A stretch of DNA of 64,000 nucleotides from Liolophura sinensis. Its lineage: Eukaryota; Mollusca; Polyplacophora; Chitonida; Chitonidae. Each line of letters opens with the position of its first letter. Position 1 is the stretch's first letter. The position numbers and the translations under genes were made by a program. Below the pieces are notes generated by a model. The model worked only from the letters and a program-made list of their open reading frames with translations, was not told where the DNA came from and searched no databases. The stretch spans positions 16,683,570 to 16,747,569 of the forward strand of contig NC_088300.1 in the NCBI RefSeq assembly GCF_032854445.1, read 5' to 3'. Positions 49,501 through 61,100 of the stretch are shown here, in pieces.

Positions 49501-52500
49501 TGTTAGAAAAGCCATACAGGGTAAATGTTTTTCAGTTCACTCTCTCATCAGACTAAAATCAAATTTCAAAACATTATATGTAGTTATCAATGATTTGTTA
49601 CGCAGTTCTGAAAGGCGTGAAGTGAAATATAAGAGCACTATGCTGATATATTTGCCCAGGTGTTTTCCTGTATACAAGTCAGAAATCACATGACAGATTA
49701 TTTGACCACTGTCCAGTTTGTAGGTCAAAGGTGGAATAACAGCTGTTTACCCAAACTTCAGCAAATATCACCTGGTCCAACTTCACATGACTCAGGTGTG
49801 AATTCAGGTGACATTGTGGAACATCTCAACAGTTTTCCAACAAATATCTATTTCTGTCCCTTACTGAATAGCAACACATATAACCAGGTCAGTCCCTCTG
49901 GCCTACACATGATACACCTACAGAGGTAACTTCTCAAATCTGTGTCATGACTGGCAAAGAAAACTTTTGTAAACACCCACACAACAGAGGGGGAAAAAAA
50001 TGCTGGCAGTAATTTTCCTTCCTGTTTCAAAACTTATTATTTTCACTTGGAAAGTTGCCATTCAACATTGCTAGAAAAGAAAATAGCTCAAACAGCCAAC
50101 ACAAGGGGTATAACCATACACATGATGATGACTGGGGTAAAACACGGATAACAATAAATAGGAACTGTAAGGTTACAAATGCTTGAGGGAGTTTAGGCCT
50201 CATAGCTTTTCTGCTTTTCGAATCATTCAACCCACTGATTTAAAATCAGGATGTTTACATACTCTTATTGTCCAGTTTTTACTCAAGGTTGTCTTACTTG
50301 GGATGTTGTCCTGTATTAAAAGGGACATACTCCTGGCTAAATATCAGCTAAACAAACCCAAAATAGCTGAACATTTACTTCTTGCCACTTCTTAGATGTG
50401 CATCACACTGCCAAGAATAACATAGCAGTGAAAATAATGTCCCAGTACGGTCGTTCTCTGACAGAGAGGCAGCAGGACAAACTGTGTACAAAAGTACTGT
50501 ACCTACATGTACATGCCTGTCATCAAAAACATGTGAAAGAATCCCCAATGTCATCATTTTCAGTAAAGTTTCTTGAATCAGCAGTTTTGGAATAATAGCT
50601 TACAGTACAGCCTTCACATTTCTTTGAGCAATGATAGACATTCGCAATGGTTTCCAAAATTTTTTTAAAAAGTTAAAAAATAATTAAAACCCAATAAGAA
50701 TAGAAGAATTCCTTCAAGAAGAGAATAAAAAAACTCATGTCAGAAAACCTTCGACATCATGGTACATAAATAACACTTCATGGCTCCTAGTGTCTAACAA
50801 CCTGGTGTCGAGTGGTTCACATTCAAGACAAGACTTTCACCTCTTTATAAGCATGACAGGAACTAGGTGATTGCTCATGCATGCATATCCTACCCACCAT
50901 AGGTCACATGACCCAGTAATTGATTGAAGCTAAGTGACTAATCTGCTTAAAACATACGTCTGGAGTGACCTTTCAAAATCGTGACGCCCTGTAAAATGGA
51001 CACAGGTACATGTACCATCACACAGGGTTAATTATCTCACTAACAGTAAGCTGAAGAACACATGACCAAATCTCTTATTGGAACATGTATCCATGTTCAG
51101 GAAAACTGAATGATGTGTTAGTGACCAGTAGTCAACTGTTTAGTTGTTCATAGTACTGGGCTTGTCTACACAACTTGTTTTACATTACCAGCACTACATA
51201 CTCCGTGATCTACATTTAGGAACTAAAGATACAATTATTAATTGGAAATGCACATGGCAAGCTAATGCCAAAACATTTAAGCAGCCTAACTTAACATCTC
51301 ATAAGCAGTGATGTCTTGTCCAGGACACAGGTGTTCCAAACTTATGTTTACAAGGTAAACAACATGCATACTAATACTAGTACATTAATACAGGCTTTTG
51401 AATGTAGGTAAACACCATAATTTCCTCAAACTTTGCACATTCTTAATTTCTCCTTATTTAGTGAGTGAGTGAGTGCATGGGGTTTAAGGTCGTGCTCAAC
51501 AATTTTTCAGTCATATAACGACGAAGGCCTTAGGGTGTATGTAATGTACCTCCTTGTCGCAGGACAGACTTCCACCGCTCTTTTATCTAGTGCTGCTTCA
51601 CTGAGACGATATACCGAAGGCAAGTAAGCTGCCCAGCTCGAGCCATTATACTGATAGGGGTCAACCAGTCGTTGCACTATCCCCTTCATGCTGAACGTTA
51701 AACGAGGAAGTTACAACTTTCTTTTTTAAAGTCTTAGGTGTGACTCGACCCAGGATTGATCCTGAATCTACTACTCTCAAAGCCAACGCTCTACCAACTG
51801 TGCTATCCGGGCCGGATTTTGCAGATAAATGGATAGCTTGAACATCCTGTGTCTTCAAAATTTTAAAAATGAAACTTTTTAAAAATGTCCACATAATTTT
51901 AAGGTTTAGTTATATGTCTAGTCTAAGAATAATATAAATAATGAAAAAAAACAGGCAGTGGTTATACATTATCAGATATTTGTGGCAGAATTAAGTATCA
52001 TTTTTTCAATAATTGATACCCAAACCCACCCAGGAGTGAAGACCACAATTCAGAAGACTGATCTAATCTTGTTTTATTACTTTTTTCATATTCTACATAT
52101 CACCTCATGTCACACTTGCCAGATGGGCCCTGAGTCTGAAAGCGCAGTTATACTGCAAAAAGACATCTGTATGGTCGTATTAAACTTCATATTCATTAGT
52201 TTTAAGATCAATGTTTCTAGCTAAATGTAAAATCCGGGCACAAAGTTTTATAGATGGATGAGGCAAGTCCCTCATTGTTTACAAGGTTGATCTGGTAATT
52301 AGTCACTTAAAAGGACTGCTGAAAATTGTTCAAACAAAACTTAACACAAAAAACCAAACAAAAATACACACACACATTTGCATATATCCTGTTTCTATAA
52401 CCACCAACATCAGAACATTTCATTCAAGTTGTGAAAAAAGGATATACCTTTACGTACATATAGTATCATGTATTTAAGGAGTGCCAAGTTTCACAGTGTA

Positions 52501-54074
52501 GGATGATGTCAGAAGCTAAGCCAACAAATAAAATTTCTTTATAACACAGACACATGTACGCTAATAGAATGATTTTCTAAAATCCATTTGCTCATTCTAA
52601 CTTCATCTATGTACCATCCTTAAAAATGTGAGACTAAATTTATTCACACTCTCAGACAGAAATGAGCCACTGATGAATTCTAAACAATTGATCAAATTCA
52701 TAAGTTTTCCACCTGATGGTATGCTAAAAATATTCAAGTGGATTTTCCTGTAGAAATCATTTCGAAATTGAACTCGGGCATGCATGCAAAGTTTTACAAA
52801 CACTGCACACTTCCTGATGTCTCCCACATCAGTGGGAAAGCACAATGACTACAGAACTGAGTAGGTGCACCTCACGCGTTGTCAGCTTATCACACTACCC
52901 AATCTCAACACAATGTAGGCCACTTAAAATGCACCAATCTTCATACCTATTGAATATTGAATAAAACATCTACTGGGAAGTGCCATCTCTATAGTTCCAC
53001 AACAAAGAAATTCCCCTACATTATCATAATCATGAATGTATGTGCAATAATTACAATATTTATTAGTCATGTTTGTCTGAACAGTCAATCATGAAGACCA
53101 TTAAAAGCAAAATATGCAAGTCTGAAAGAATGATAATGGCTTAGAGACAAACCGGCAAAATTTTCATCCATATGGTGTTGATGCAAAGTGGATGTTTCAA
53201 GTTTCCAATAGAAATGGACTTTTTGGTGTTAATCATTTTCTCAATGTGTGAGACTCATTGAAAATAAGTTAGCCCCCCCCATCCCGAGGATATAAACTGA
53301 GACAGGGTTATGAATATTATCTAATTATACAAATTGACTATATTTCAAAAAATCAAAGTTTAAAGTACAATATGCAGAAAAGAAAAATGAAATATTACCA
53401 TTTGTGAAGCTCTCAATAATCTTAACTTTCTGAATGGATGGGAATATGTATATATCTTTTTCACCAAAAAACTGCTGATTTTATCACATCAAAGTGTCAA
53501 ACTCAAACACACACAGTCCTCATGACACCATTTCAAATAGGCCAGCATGCATTACTGCTGTGATAATTTTGTATTTCACAGGTGTGCGTACTTGGTGACA
53601 GGAGACTGACCTGAGTACTTACTATCAGACAATATTCAGCAAGAATCAAAATAATGTTCATATCTGCCATTCTACATTGCATAACCTTACCAGACTGACT
53701 ACCACCTGGGTCAACAGTAAGGTTAAAGAAAGGTCATGTCGAAAACATGTATTTAAATTACATTGTAGCTTAGTAGAATGTTAACTAAGCTTCTAATGTT
53801 ATTGTCCACTTTACCTGTCAACTGTCAAACTAAACAACATACCTGAATCATTGGCTTCAGATTCCAAAGTTTCTATCTCTGAGAACTCTGCTGCGCTCTG
53901 TTCAAGAACTTGTGCCAGAAATTTGCCCTGAATTGGCTTAACTTTCTTCAGCAATGAGTACAAAGCTACTGTCTGTTCACACTCACTCCAGGCTTTAAAC
54001 CAGTTTGTGAAAGTATCCACCTGGTCACGAAAGATGTTGGTAGATCGCATAGTTCCGCTACACTTTACGCTCAT
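37565..54074 (-). CDS. SAMD4A: Smaug (SAMD4), SAM-domain RNA-binding translational repressor
   Basis: Twelve coding exons (minus strand): 54074-53843, 47749-47126, 46923-46653, 46221-46112, 43187-43101, 42561-42309, 41818-41727, 40866-40757, 40421-40229, 39590-39512, 38383-38300, 37593-37565. The total is 2164 bases, one over a multiple of three; the surplus fits one extra base in exon 3 (see findings), giving about 720 residues (human SAMD4A about 718). Smaug binds CNGG-loop stem-loops and recruits CCR4-NOT to repress and deadenylate mRNA. Visible parts: the N-terminal SSR1 region ([28 protein letters not shown]), SSR2 ([17 protein letters not shown]), the SAM domain at about 376-441 ([20 protein letters not shown]; the RNA-contact helix [11 protein letters not shown]), the PHAT-like region around 510-590 ([40 protein letters not shown]), and the conserved C-terminus [15 protein letters not shown]. 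The start is either 54074 or the ATG eight codons on. Intron 1 is over 6 kb. Confidence 0.95.
38519..39205. repeat. 73-bp minisatellite, nine units, in a SAMD4 intron
   Basis: Units with GATGTACATCTACCCAGTTC recur exactly 73 bp apart from 38576 to 39160. Units differ at a few positions (CTGTGTGAC, CTATGTGAC and CTACGTGAC). Each holds GATCACAATTATCGTCATTC. It lies in the intron between the last two long exons (39512 and 38383). Confidence 0.9.
39727..39808 (+). mobile_element. SINE tail fragment
   Basis: CCCACCATAATGCTGG, then AAGTGAAATATTCTTGAGTA and an ACACCAATCAAATAAAG tail. It is close to the family consensus, so probably young. Confidence 0.8.
40459..40510 (-). mobile_element. Short SINE fragment
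   Basis: GTTTAATGCCGTGCTCAAGA followed by TTTCACTTACTCC matches the tail domain only. It lies 38 bases from the SAMD4 exon 9 acceptor. Confidence 0.5.
41543..41587. repeat. Degenerate local copy of the SAMD4 exon 7 donor end
   Basis: GACTGATCATACC at 41543 and ATACATTTGTCTA at about 41563 repeat, 172 bp away, the last bases and donor site of exon 7 (41715-41760). The copy preserves the donor-like GTATGATCAGTC on the minus strand, but the exon part has drifted. It is probably an old tandem duplication of exon-plus-intron sequence, no longer used. Confidence 0.55.
42003..42151 (+). mobile_element. SINE copy in a SAMD4 intron
   Basis: GGAAGGTCTTTCAGCAACCT, CCCTCGGGCTCTGTCGAG, TTCCACCATAACGCTGGCC, GAAACATTCTTGAGTACGGG and an AACCAAATAAATAAATAAA tail, in family order. 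It is antisense to the gene. Confidence 0.85.
43312..43438 (+). mobile_element. Diverged SINE copy in a SAMD4 intron
   Basis: CTCGGATGGCTGTGGGTTTC, TTCCTCTCACCATATTACTG, GAAATATTCCTGAGTAACGC and an AATCTAATAAAT tail. It is antisense to the gene, and older than most copies here. Confidence 0.7.
44357..45243. repeat. 59-bp minisatellite, fifteen units, in a SAMD4 intron
   Basis: GATGATTACATCCTTTGATT recurs every 59 bp from 44361 to 45187, alternating AATCATGC and AATCTTGC, CTTTG and CGTTG, and CATACATG and TTACATG variants. Each unit contains the palindrome TACATGTA. It lies between SAMD4 exons 5 and 4, the two exons that encode the SAM domain. Confidence 0.95.
45806..45955 (-). mobile_element. 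SINE copy in a SAMD4 intron
   Basis: An ATTTATTTATTTATCTGATT tail at the left, the CTCATAAATATTTCACTTAT core, GACGGCGGCCAGCATTATGG, then CATCCGCAGGTTGCTGACAG and ACTTACGGCCG. The head is missing. Same strand as the gene. Confidence 0.85.
47779..47967 (-). mobile_element. SINE copy with internal deletion, in SAMD4 intron 1
   Basis: The tail and core lie at the left (CTCAAGAATATTTCACTTAT), then CATCCGCAGGTTACTGG is joined directly to AGGCTCCTGGGTCAATGCG. That is the head region, so the middle (including the B box) is deleted. Confidence 0.75.
51461..51818 (-). mobile_element. Second tRNA-derived SINE family, in SAMD4 intron 1
   Basis: Read on the minus strand from 51818, it starts GGCCCGGATAGCACAGTTGG, then TAGAGCGTTGGCTTTGAGA and a GGGTCGAGTCAC B-box-like block, so the head is tRNA-derived. 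The body includes CCCCTATCAGTATAATGGCT, complements of GTGCTGCTTCACTGAGACG, and the end near AGTGAGTGAGTGAGTGC. It is unrelated to the main SINE family here. A diverged piece lies at 3975-4110. Confidence 0.75.
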
Positions 54075-54209
54075 CCAAGCTAGGTGTATGTGATGTAACT
54101 GCTGACAGTGTCAGAATCAATCGGTTGCACACTGTATTGGGTCATCCACCGTGGGGCCACTGCCTCCGCATTTACATTCTGAAGATCCGGTCTTCATATT
54201 AACGAAAAG
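54075..54209 (-). other. SAMD4A: SAMD4 5' UTR part of the first coding exon
   Basis: A minus-strand acceptor (GTTGTTACCAG, complement of 54210-54220) precedes this stretch, so transcription probably continues from an upstream non-coding exon. Confidence 0.45.
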
Positions 54210-55991
54210 CTGGTAACAACAAAGAGAAAAAGGACAATTAGAAATGGAAAACTGTGACAAAGAGAGAAAAATACCAGACACTATATAAAAAAAATATATA
54301 TAAATAATTCACACTTCATCTATCATATGAACATTCCTTTGAATGATTTATTCTTCAAATTATGTTCCAATGAGTTCCAAAACTTATTGTGAACTTTAGA
54401 GGTCACTGAAGCAGGAATGAATCCGTAAATTTCAGGTCAAAATGACAGTTCAACGCAACGTTTTCCTCTGTGACATTGCAGTGCCTGTGTACTTCATATA
54501 TGTTTTATGAGCACAAACACGGATAATTGTGACATAATAAAGGGAAAAACAAATAAGTTAACAGCTTTGGAACGTCTTGATAAAGGCAAGAAGGAGTTTT
54601 ACAAGTTTCCCATTGTGACATAACACATTATTATCTGTAATATGAATGCATTAATGAGTGACACCCTCGCTTTTCGGAAAGACCCACTTTTGGAATATTT
54701 TGGAAATTCCATGATCTCATATACATATATAAAAATGCATATACATATATAAGAGCTTGACACATCACTATGATGAGGTTAAATAATGAAGAGTGAATTA
54801 CAGATGTGTCACACGATGATTACTAGTATATTGATAATAATGTCTTCCATGTATACATTTGACAATGTTTTGAAGAAACAATTTTCATTTACAATTCATT
54901 ACTTCCGGATATAATGGGTGTGATTATAATTTATAGGAGAATAACTTTGCTCAGATGATTCAATCTTTTCTAACCCAAGTTTTCCAACTGCTCTATATAA
55001 GGACGATATCCCAGAATCAAATAATTGTGAACGACACACACACGACACAATATTGAGGCAATTTCTCTCTTCTAACACGACATGCTGTTAGTGTAAGACT
55101 ATGTTCTATCTAATGGTATCCTATTTCTTATCAATAACACAATGTTTATATCATTATGTGCTAACCCACCTCAACAGGTGTCAAATAAACCCTCAGTGAT
55201 TGGTGAGGTAAATTTTGTTTGGAAGAAAATGGTGGTAAAAGTGTAATTCTGCTGTCATTTGAGTTTCCTATATTTATTAAACATCACTTTAAAAACATTC
55301 AATCCTCTTGTTAGTATTCTTTTAACAATAAAAAAATTGACCAACTGACAGAGAATTAGTGAGCTACAGAGTCAATCTGTGCTGCTAAAATTCATGAGAC
55401 TTGAGTTGGGTCAATTATAATTCATGGTCGATGTGAATGTTATCTCCACAGAACTTCTAAAAATTTTGTCATCCCTGCAGTTGTAATGAGGAAAACAAAT
55501 ATGCTATACATGTAAATATCGACGTCAATCCCACAAATGTTAGTAATGGGATGACTGTTTATCTAGGTCCATGACAGAAGTCATAACGGGTGAAGGTGTC
55601 ATCCTTGTTGTGTGACTGTCAAATGGAACAACACGACGAAAACTTCCGACACCAAATCGAATTCACGTGCGACATATCGTCGTCAGAATTTAATCATTTC
55701 ATTCATAGACTGATAACCTTATAAGAGCCTCTGAGACACATCAAAATATAAAAACTAAGGAAAACATATGACAGGAACGTAACATTTCGCTGTAACAACA
55801 AAGGGCTAAATAACGTACACTGCCATTGGGAATGACATACTTCAGTGAGCAGTAGACCGACCAACCTTCGGCCGTGTACTCGCCCCGATTTCAACACAAT
55901 CTACCACGTATTCCAGCCTCAAATCAGAACTTTGTCCGCCCTAAAGACTACAAATGACCCAATGCCACGTCCATATAGGTCCCTTACTTAC

Positions 55992-56100
55992 TGTTGTCCA
56001 TCTCTCCCGGGTTTACAGAAATAATTTGTGACATCGACCTAGCTGAGCGATCTCTCCAGCATATTTTCCTTCCACATGTTGTACGACTATGCAAATCAGT
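55992..56100 (-). other. SAMD4A: Probable non-coding first exon of SAMD4
   Basis: A strong donor GTAAGTAAGG (complement of 55982-55991) ends this stretch on the minus strand. It is CpG-richer than its surroundings. If spliced to 54209, it contains an ATG opening a six-codon upstream frame that ends in TAA. The right boundary is a guess. Confidence 0.35.
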
Positions 56101-56107
56101 GACGTCA
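56100..56107. promoter_or_regulatory. Full cAMP response element TGACGTCA
   Basis: A perfect 8-bp palindromic CRE lies just upstream of the proposed SAMD4 first exon, the usual position for a CREB/ATF promoter site. Function is inferred from sequence and position only. Confidence 0.45.
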
Positions 56108-56756
56108 CGCAGACATGTCGGGCACGAGATGACCTACTCTTTATGGTGCGTTGAGCAGGCGAACATGATTTGCATGTCATGTGTGAGGAAGTGGCGTTTA
56201 AAACACGGAGACTCTTCTGTCTAGCATGTCACGACTGTATTATAGTTATTCTAACGTATCAAAGCGATTTTTTCCCCCAGCCACAAGTCTTTTTAACGCC
56301 ATCTAGCGGTGGAATGAAGCAGGTGCCGCTTGCCGTATACAGACGACTACCGGTACCGATACAGTTAACTTTGAAAAAGGATGTTCAAAATCATTGTGAC
56401 TTTCAATCAGGAAAGAGTAATAAATGTAACAATCTGTGTGCATACTTAAAAAGCATGGACTTAGCTCATATTTTTATTCAGGAAAAAAAGAAGCCTCATA
56501 TAGATTATAATAATCATATAGATAATATAATTAACTTACTTATCTATGAATTACTATACACAAAAGTAGGTTTCGCTACTACCCCTTCACGTACTTAAGA
56601 GTAACGCATAGATCTACATGTTATTCGCATATAACGGAAGTAAAAGAGACATTAACAACTGCAAGAATGTGATATTGATATAGTGTACAACCATGAATGT
56701 ATCATGGAAACTTAACCAAAAGTCGAGGCTGGAGAAGCATATGGTCGCTTCAGATT

Positions 56757-57026
56757 GATTGATTTATTTATCTGATTGATGTTTTACGCCGTAGGCCTAC
56801 TCCAGAATGTTTAACTTATACGACCGCGGCCAGCCTTATGGTGGGAGGGAATCGGGCAGAACCCGGGGGAAACCCACGACCATCCGAAGGTTGCTGAAAG
56901 ACCTTCCCACGTACAGCCGGAGAGGAAGCCAGCGTGGACTGGACTTGAACTCACAACGACCGCATTGGTTAGAGGCTCCTGGGTCATTACCCCGCGCTGG
57001 CGAACAGAACCACGGAGCCCCCCATG
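56757..57026 (-). mobile_element. Complete tRNA-derived SINE
   Basis: Minus-strand element with all parts: the tail at the left (GATTTATTTATCTGATTGAT), core, CCAGCCTTATGGTGGGAGG, the GGGCAGAACCCGGGGG stem, GACCTTCCCACGTACAGCCG, a GACTTGAACTCACAACG B-box complement, GAGGCTCCTGGGTCATTACC, and an end at AACCACGGAGCCCCCCAT. With 22908-23179 it defines the family's full length of about 270 bp. Confidence 0.9.
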
Positions 57027-57804
57027 GTCGTTTCCGAGGTTAGGTGTATGAAAATCCACAACATGATATAGAGCGTTATGTGGAATCTTGATTAAAGTAC
57101 AGTATGATATTTAAGACTTAGATGAAAAGCATTAAGAAATCAAAAACAACAATGTCTCAGAAGGGACACTGTAACCGTGATAGTTTTGATACATATATAA
57201 CCATTCGGGCACAGTACGGAGGTGAAAAGTTACTGAATGCTAGTTTTTGACTGAACGCCATTAATCGGATTTGCTCTAAATTGCTCGTAGTATCCCTTTT
57301 CCACATTTGCCACAGACTGGGAATGAGTTCTGATTCTTGCTACATCCATAAATAATGTCAGGAGTTTGAGTGAATATTAATTAAACTGTAATGCGGTCAA
57401 ATATTAATCTCACCTTTCCGACAACACCGTCAGCTCTGGAAAAAGCGCGGGGAATATTTCTCTGAAAAAATATCGCTGATTTGTAATATTGCAACAATGT
57501 TGTAATCTTGGGTACAACTGTGTTACAGAATTTGGCGCACTCGAACTCGATGGCACAGTTTATATACCAACAAAAGTATCAATATTGACAATGACATGAT
57601 GTAAGTGCAGGTCGTTGGTTGGTTAGTTTTGTGGGTCAAGCAGGTGCTTGGTGTCAGTCGAGGTGTAAATAGCTGCCAAAAGTGCTGTCGATCTCAGTCA
57701 TTTATGCGTGATCATGCCATACTGGCCACATTTTTATTTTCGATGTTATCTTCATTTCGAAAACCATTCAATGTTTCCTGGTATGAAATACTGCTAGCAT
57801 AGTG

Positions 57805-58134
57805 TTAAAGAGGCTATACCTGAGATTTTTTGCCTAAAATCCAAATTCATCAATGAAATCAAATAGCCTGCATTTATCAAGAGGCAAGAATAGCCGAGAT
57901 CATTTCAGTAAATGTCAGTCTCGTCATGATTCAAAATTTGAATAAAGTATATTGCTTGAAAAATTTTAAGAACATTATTTTGAACGGTAGTACATACTCA
58001 GACGAGGCTGGTATTTTGTGAAAGGTAAATAGTTGGAGTATTCTGCTAAAAGAATACAACCAACATCAGATTGGATTGCGCTGATCGATTTTATTGCCAT
58101 CTTGGCCATCTACGGTTGCCTACAGCCTCTTTAA
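57805..58134. mobile_element. TTAA-bounded MITE, copy 2
   Basis: The left end TTAAAGAGGCTATACC and the right end, complemented TTAAAGAGGCTGTAGG, form terminal inverted repeats of about 14 bp including a TTAA at each edge. The interior shares its left part with the copy at 27678-27997. TTAA target use is typical of piggyBac-type transposition, but AGAGGCT ends are not the classic piggyBac ends, so the superfamily is open. Confidence 0.7.
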
Positions 58135-61100
58135 ATGCAACCCATTTATTAATTCTTAGTTCCGTTCTATTTTTTTTTTTATTTTTTTTTAACTTTAATT
58201 ATTTCTGCTAAAGACATACACATACAAAATTAAAAAATGAATAGATTTCTTCAAACTGTTTACATTTGAGATGGAAATGAATGTGAAAACAATCTGACAA
58301 GTTTCTTTTGATTTATTATTTACTCATCATCAACCCTAACTCTCAAGAATCGCCTACGCGCACTTGCGTATATGTCTCAAGCGTTTGATTTTTTTTTCTT
58401 TTTAAATCTTTCCTTGAATTCTTACGAAAACATAATATGGTGATATGAGTTTCTGGGAAAAATGCATGTTCATCTTGGTAAGTTTCATAGTTGTGGATTT
58501 TCCTGCTTCTTTCGAAATTTTAATTTCCGTACCGGTAGTTATTGATTCGTTTATTACTTATTTCGGGATTTTAGGGATAAGTACGCCCTTCACCAAAATG
58601 GGTGCTTGACGAGCACGCGAAACTTTCCCCTTAGTACCTGACAACTTTGCAATGTTGGATTTTTGTTGTCAGATAAATTGTTGGTAAACTTTCCCACCAA
58701 CAAACAAAATGACGTGAACGCATGAGAAAAATTTCCGCCTGTACGCCTGTGGCTAAGGGGAGGTAATGGGTAAAAAATGTGCGTCTCCTTGGAAATGTCC
58801 GAGGTCATGTCGATACTTTCAGCCAATGAAACGACGCCGTTTAGCTTCAGTATTGAGGATACTTCAGTTGTTCGTACTGGCTAGGCGATAATCGTGATGA
58901 GGTAATGTAATAGTTTGAAATGTTATCATTCTGTTTATCCACATTTTCGTTCCTGGGCTCAAAGAATCTATGAGTTCCAATCAGAAAAACTAATACATAA
59001 TGACTGGGGAACACCATGCGTCTGACAAAATGAACGGTTCAGCATTTAGATACAACAACAACATAATATTTATAAGATGTGCATGTATGAGCGTATGCAT
59101 CTTTCCTTGTTTCAGAATAAATGTAATCTACTACTTGGCAAGAGTGGGTGGTAAAAAGGTTGAAGAATAGGTTATATTTCGTGCCATTTGCAGTGAAAGC
59201 AATTGTGGTGTCATGATGTCACGGACAGGTTGAACATATATACAAGTGCGTCATCCTGTTGATGTATTTCCAGTAAAGAATATTAATGTCATATGCATGT
59301 TTTTAATGGACAGTTTGGACAGGTCTGTCCTATACTTCAATATTTATGAGCTTGTGCTCACTAGTATCTCGCAAAGGGCAGAAAAAACGACATTTTGTTA
59401 ACCTAACTCGCCATCAAATATTTATAGTTAAGCCTATAGCATGCAAATCTGTTTATTCATTCAAGAAAATTCTTCAGTGAAGTCTCTTTAATATTTAATA
59501 CTATGTCCAAAAAAAAAAATGCTAGTAAAATTTTCATGCTGGTAGTTCAACTAATTTAGGACGGTTTAGCATTATGGTATAACTGCAATTAAGTATGTTC
59601 TCAGAAATATGGAGATACCATATTAATGTAGATAATTTTCATATGAATTTTTGATCAGTTTGTGGTGTTGAATTTTTAAAGTGCTAGTGCAGTTCCAAGA
59701 GAATCTACTACTAGATGAAAATATTAAAATGATATGAAAGAAATCCTGATACCATGGTTAACACCTGACCATGATTCAAAAGAATTTACAATGAATAACG
59801 TTGTTTAACCCCCCTATACGTGTGACTAAAGAGTCATCAAAAACAAAATCTTAGTCTGTTTCTATAAAATTTGTGTAGTGTGACGTGATAATATCCTGAT
59901 GCAACAACTTTTTCTACCACCTCTTTTCTACCTCAAGCAATAGTTTGAAACATTGTGACAGAACTATGAGGTGTAGAGAAATAATTTGCACAATTTTTGA
60001 AGCTTGCATCTTTATTGAAACAAATAAATCATTTTAGCATCATTTTCATAATAATGATATACATAAATTCCACTGAATAAAGTGCTTTTAAGGTTGTAAA
60101 GGTTGAACATTTAAAGTATTTCTTATGTGATGTTGAAAGAGGCTGATATGACACTGAGGAGGGCAGCTTTGCTGGAATGACGTGAAGAGCATTTAAAGAG
60201 ACATATTGCCAATGGCAGATACATTGTGGTGTCAAATTAGATGTCATCTACATAAAGTTGAGACTTTTTTTGACATGTATCTTACTTTGAGTGAACAGTT
60301 AAATGCTCAGTTTTGTTCTGGGTTTCCCTTTGAACATCAACTCACTAATTATGCATCTTATTGTGTAACGTCAGGTCTGCAATACAGGTCGTTGGGAATT
60401 ATGAATATTTTATAGTACTTTATTGATAGAAAGGAAGATCATATTTGGTTTCCTAGACTAATAATTCGCTTTCAGTCTGTCATATTGTTTACATGTGTGA
60501 TCCACAAGAGAACGCTGCATTGTGGGAATCAAGGCACTGCATGATTTGTTTGTTATCTTGTCGGGCCAATAGTTTAGACCAGTGACAGATTTCCCCTTAA
60601 TTTCCCTTAATTGCCTTTTTTTGAAAAATATAGTAACAAGAGGTTTAGCTATAGGAGTCAAATGCAATTCATTTTTTTTATTTAGCGGAACCAGCTCAAA
60701 AATTTTGAAATTCTTTTGGTGACAGAAAACTTTTTAGATTATCTCCATCCTGTACCTAATAATTAAGGATCCATGTTAGTATCCTAGCAGGACACCTCTT
60801 GAAATCTTTCAGATTATTATTATTATTATCATTAATCAACTTGTAAAATTGCAATATCTCGAAAACTAGTAAAGGAAGAAAACCAAACTTTGGAGTCTTA
60901 ATGAGAAGCATATGACGCAACGTCTGCTGTTTTACAAGTCACATGATTTGGCAGCCATTTTGAATTTTATTGATAAGCTAAAATAATCTTCTTCTCCAAA
61001 ACAGCTAAAAATATTCAGATAGACTTTTCGTTTACAGTTTTTAGGTGGATCGCCCTGCCCATATTGTAAAAAATTTAGTTTGATATGCAAATAAGGCCAA

